From Opitutales bacterium (GTDB lineage Bacteria > Verrucomicrobiota > Verrucomicrobiia > Opitutales > Oceanipulchritudinaceae), in contig SKLD01000205.1 in the NCBI GenBank assembly GCA_007123395.1, positions 1-6,819 of the forward strand: a stretch of 6,819 nt of DNA, given 5' to 3'. Both the position numbers and the translations under genes were made by a program. Shown piece after piece: positions 4,274 through 6,819 of this stretch. A model generated the notes under the pieces. That model was not told the DNA's origin, did not search any database, and saw only the letters and a list, made by a program, of their open reading frames with translations. The first letter of the stretch is position 1. Each line of letters opens with the position of its first letter.

Positions 4274-4927
4274 ATGGCTAACCTCTTTCCCAAGTCGGCA
4301 AACACGCTACCCGCCAAACTGCTCATCATCCTCGGGGTGTTGACGGTGACGGTGGTGGCGGGCGTGACCTACTATTTCACGCCGAAGTACACCCGCGTGG
4401 GCTACATGCCGACGCAGCCTGTAGCCTACAATCACTACCTGCACGCGGAGCAGCTCGGCATCGATTGCCGCTACTGCCACACCCACGTAGACAGTTCAGG
4501 GCACGCCAACGTGCCCGACGCCGCCACCTGCATGAACTGTCACTCCTACGTGAAGTCCGACAGCCCGCAGCTCGAGCCCATCCGCGTGAGTTATGAGACA
4601 GGCGAGGCCGTGGAATGGGTGCGGATCCACGCCATGCCGGATTACGTTTTCTTTAACCACGCCGTGCATGTGAACCGCGGTGTCAGTTGCGTGGACTGCC
4701 ACGGCAACGTGAATGAGATGGAAGTCGTCTGGCACGACAAACCGATGTCCATGGCATGGTGCCTCGACTGCCACCGCAGCCCCGAAGAATACATCCGCCC
4801 GCTGGAGCATGTCTACGACCTCAACTGGACGCCTGAGAACGCCGAGGCGCACGCCGAGTGGGCCCGCGAGCACGTCGTCTCCTGGAATGTGAACCCGCCG
4901 CAAAGCTGCTCCGGCTGCCACCGATGA
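4274..4927 (+). CDS. actA: Alternative complex III subunit ActA, pentaheme cytochrome c
   Basis: A 217-residue multiheme cytochrome. Five CxxCH heme-attachment motifs are visible: CRYCH (65-69), CMNCH (86-90), CVDCH (139-143), CLDCH (163-167) and CSGCH (212-216). The N-terminus has one hydrophobic segment (about 15-34, LLIILGVLTVTVVAGV) that anchors the protein with its hemes in the periplasm. FFNHAVHVNRG (126-136) and HDKPMSMAWCLDCH are typical of ActA. By family knowledge ActA carries electrons within the ActABCDEF complex, which oxidises menaquinol or ubiquinol and passes electrons to a cytochrome c or directly to an oxidase. The five-heme count and the length fit ActA. It overlaps actB by ATGA (4924-4927), so the two are translationally coupled. 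The ribosome binding site is weak. Confidence 0.95.
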   Translation: MANLFPKSANTLPAKLLIILGVLTVTVVAGVTYYFTPKYTRVGYMPTQPVAYNHYLHAEQLGIDCRYCHTHVDSSGHANVPDAATCMNCHSYVKSDSPQLEPIRVSYETGEAVEWVRIHAMPDYVFFNHAVHVNRGVSCVDCHGNVNEMEVVWHDKPMSMAWCLDCHRSPEEYIRPLEHVYDLNWTPENAEAHAEWAREHVVSWNVNPPQSCSGCHR

Positions 4928-6819
4928 AGAAGACTACCGAGCATCCCGCACCGACCGAAGCCGAGCTGCAGGGGCCGCGCTACTGGCGCAGTCTCGACGA
5001 GCGTGTGGACAGTCCCGAGTTCAAGGAGTGGCTGCACCGCGAGTTCCCGCAGGGGGCCTCCGAGGCCGAGGGCGTTAACCGCCGCCACTTTCTCAAGATC
5101 ATGGGGGCGTCCTTTGCCCTCGCCGGTCTCGGCGCGACCGGATGCCGCCGCCCGGAGAAGTATTTGATGACTTTCGGGGAGCAGCCGGAAAATACCATCC
5201 CCGGCATCCCCGTCCACTATTCGACGAGTTTTCCGGGCGCGGTGGACAGCCTCCCGCTCGTCGTCGAGACGCACCAGAACCGCCCCACCCACATCGAAGG
5301 CAACCCGAAGTACGCGCCCTACGGCGGCGGGATCAATGCCATTGTCAGCGCCTCCGTGTTGAATCTCTACGATCCCGACCGCATGACGGCTTCGACGCGG
5401 GGCACGGGTGCTTCGCGCCGCCGCCGCCGGGTGCGCAGGGAAGAGGTTTTTGACGCCCTTTCGGAAATCCGCGACGAGTTCCGCCGCACCGACGGGCAGG
5501 GCCTTGCCGTCCTCGCCGAGCCGTCTTCGTCGCCGACGCGCCGCCGCCTCGCCGAGCGCCTGCGGGAGGAGTTTCCGCGCATGATCTGGGCGGAATACGC
5601 CCCGCTTGCGCAGAACGCCGCCGAGCGCGCCGCCACGGAGGCCTTTGGCGAGCCGACGCGTCCGCTCCACGACCTTGAGCGGGCGAAGCGCGTCCTCTCA
5701 CTCGACGCCGATTTCCTGAGTCCCGCCGAGCCGGGGTCCAACGCCCTTTCCCGCGCTTTTGGCAAGGCCCGTCGCGTGCGCAACCGCGACGAAGCGGCGG
5801 ACATGAGCCGCCTCTACCAAGTGGAGGGCCCCTTCACCATCACCGGCTCCATGGCGGACCATCGCCTGCGCCTTTCCACCTCCGCCGTTCCCGCCCTCGC
5901 CGCCCTTGTCGCGGCGGAGCTGCTCGAACAGCTCGGTGAGGAAGCGGGCTTCGTGCGCACGCTGCGCGCCGAAGCGGACGGGCTCGACATCGACGCGGAG
6001 TGGGTGCGCGAGTGCGTGCGCGACCTGCGCGAACACCGGGGTGAGAGCGTCGTTATCGCCGGTGCGCATCTGCCGGACTCCGTGCACCGGCTCGTCGTCC
6101 TCCTCAACGAGAAGCTGGGGGCCAACGGGCGGACGGTGAAATACGTTTCCGTGCCGCGCAACACGGCGGCCTCCTACCGCGACCTCGCGGAGGCGGCGGG
6201 CGAGGGGCGCGTGGAGAAGCTCATCGTTCTCGGAGGCAACCCCGCCTACAACGCCCCCTCCGACCTTCCGTGGAGCGACATCGCGGAGCGCGTGCCCGCC
6301 ATCGTCCGCTACGGATACTACTTTGACGAGACGGGGCTCGACGCCTCGCTCAACATCGCCGCGACGCACTACCTCGAATCCTGGGGCGACGGCCGCGCCT
6401 ACGACGGCACCTACCTCCCGGTGCAGCCGATGATCCTTCCGCTCTTCGAGGGTATATCCGAGCTGGAGGTGCTCGCGCGGCTCGCGGGCGTGCGCCGCAC
6501 CGATCCCTACGAACTCGTTCTCGAGACCTTCGGCGGCATCCATGGCGGCGACCGGCCGGAGCGGGCCTTCGCGCGCCTCCTCAGCGAGGGCTTCGCGGCG
6601 GACACTGCCTTCCCCGCGGCCAACGGCACCGTCTCGCGAAGCCGCCTCATGGGGCTGCTCTCCAACGCCTCGTTCTCCGCCCCCGCGCTTTCGCGCGACA
6701 ACCTCGCCGTGCGCCTCGCGGGCGATCCCAAGGTAGGCGACGGATTTTACGCCAACAACGGCTGGCTGCAGGAGCTGCCGGACCCGGTGACAAAGTCGTG
6801 TTGGGACAATGCGATCCTC
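4924..6819 (+). CDS. actB: Alternative complex III subunit ActB, Tat-exported molybdopterin-oxidoreductase-like, 3' partial
   Basis: 632 codons are present with no stop; the gene runs off the window. The N-terminal YWRSLDERVDSPEFKEWLHREFP, seen in parts as YWRSLDE (20-26) and EFKEWLHREFP (32-42), is the ActB leader. NRRHFLK (52-58) is a twin-arginine signal, followed by a hydrophobic stretch and GATGC with C74, a possible lipid-attachment cysteine. Further family marks are HIEGNP, FTITGSMADHRL (304-315), HYLESWGDGRA (about 482-492) and WLQELPDPVTK (614-624). In known ActB the molybdopterin-type domain holds no metal cofactor, and a C-terminal ferredoxin-like domain binds iron-sulfur clusters; that domain lies beyond the window if present. 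ActB usually has about 1000 residues, so roughly a third is missing. An Arg-rich patch (R165-R169, R171, R172) is unusual. Codon use is strongly GC-ending. Confidence 0.95.
   Translation, partial: MKKTTEHPAPTEAELQGPRYWRSLDERVDSPEFKEWLHREFPQGASEAEGVNRRHFLKIMGASFALAGLGATGCRRPEKYLMTFGEQPENTIPGIPVHYSTSFPGAVDSLPLVVETHQNRPTHIEGNPKYAPYGGGINAIVSASVLNLYDPDRMTASTRGTGASRRRRRVRREEVFDALSEIRDEFRRTDGQGLAVLAEPSSSPTRRRLAERLREEFPRMIWAEYAPLAQNAAERAATEAFGEPTRPLHDLERAKRVLSLDADFLSPAEPGSNALSRAFGKARRVRNRDEAADMSRLYQVEGPFTITGSMADHRLRLSTSAVPALAALVAAELLEQLGEEAGFVRTLRAEADGLDIDAEWVRECVRDLREHRGESVVIAGAHLPDSVHRLVVLLNEKLGANGRTVKYVSVPRNTAASYRDLAEAAGEGRVEKLIVLGGNPAYNAPSDLPWSDIAERVPAIVRYGYYFDETGLDASLNIAATHYLESWGDGRAYDGTYLPVQPMILPLFEGISELEVLARLAGVRRTDPYELVLETFGGIHGGDRPERAFARLLSEGFAADTAFPAANGTVSRSRLMGLLSNASFSAPALSRDNLAVRLAGDPKVGDGFYANNGWLQELPDPVTKSCWDNAIL

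Noticed and set aside
3784..4329. 181-residue minus-strand open frame between the second NTase and actA
   Set aside because: It begins inside actA and crosses the 81-base repeat, with no recognisable domain and no ribosome binding site. A shorter 97-residue frame in another reading frame has the same weakness.
4813..5670. 285-residue minus-strand open frame opposite the actA/actB junction
   Set aside because: Same reason: it is antisense to two well-supported genes, and its sequence is rich in Arg and Ala with no motif.
5698..6543. 281-residue minus-strand open frame opposite actB
   Set aside because: It is antisense to a clear actB reading frame with strong GC bias at third codon positions, which removes stops on the other strand. 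The translation resembles no family.

Overview
The window looks like a GC-rich, Gram-negative, respiring bacterium. The best guess is a Verrucomicrobiota member, possibly Opitutae-like. This rests on a split actA/actB pair of alternative complex III and on a dense family of GC-rich REP-like hairpin repeats. Acidobacteriota or Planctomycetota cannot be excluded from the sequence alone.

Layout. Positions 1 to about 855 hold no credible gene; they are a mosaic of diverged GC-rich repeats and hairpins. On the minus strand, 1601 to 856, there is an overlapping two-gene module: a small protein of unknown function followed by a nucleotidyltransferase (NTase). Positions 1614 to about 2040 are a second repeat mosaic. 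On the plus strand, 2073-2725 is a VapBC-type toxin-antitoxin pair (AbrB/MazE-fold antitoxin and PIN-domain toxin, 4-base overlap). Positions 2860-3659 hold a second small-protein plus NTase pair, also with a 4-base overlap and unrelated in sequence to the first small protein. Positions 3660 to about 3840 carry a third, smaller repeat cluster, followed by a leader-like region with a doubtful 63-residue Tat-like ORF (4039-4230). From 4274 to the window edge run actA (pentaheme cytochrome c) and actB (Tat-exported molybdopterin-oxidoreductase-like subunit, cut off by the window end). These are the first two subunits of alternative complex III, the quinol oxidising complex that replaces cytochrome bc1.

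How it fits together. The right third is core respiratory metabolism. The left two thirds are accessory: three compact two-gene modules of toxin-antitoxin type or architecture (one recognised, two only suggested by fold and layout), lying between clusters of the same repeat family. The repeats are direct, imperfect copies, and one copy supplies the last codons and stop of the minus-strand NTase. No transposase, integrase, RAYT gene, tRNA, rRNA or CRISPR was seen. The two small-protein/NTase pairs and the repeat family are the parts most worth following up.
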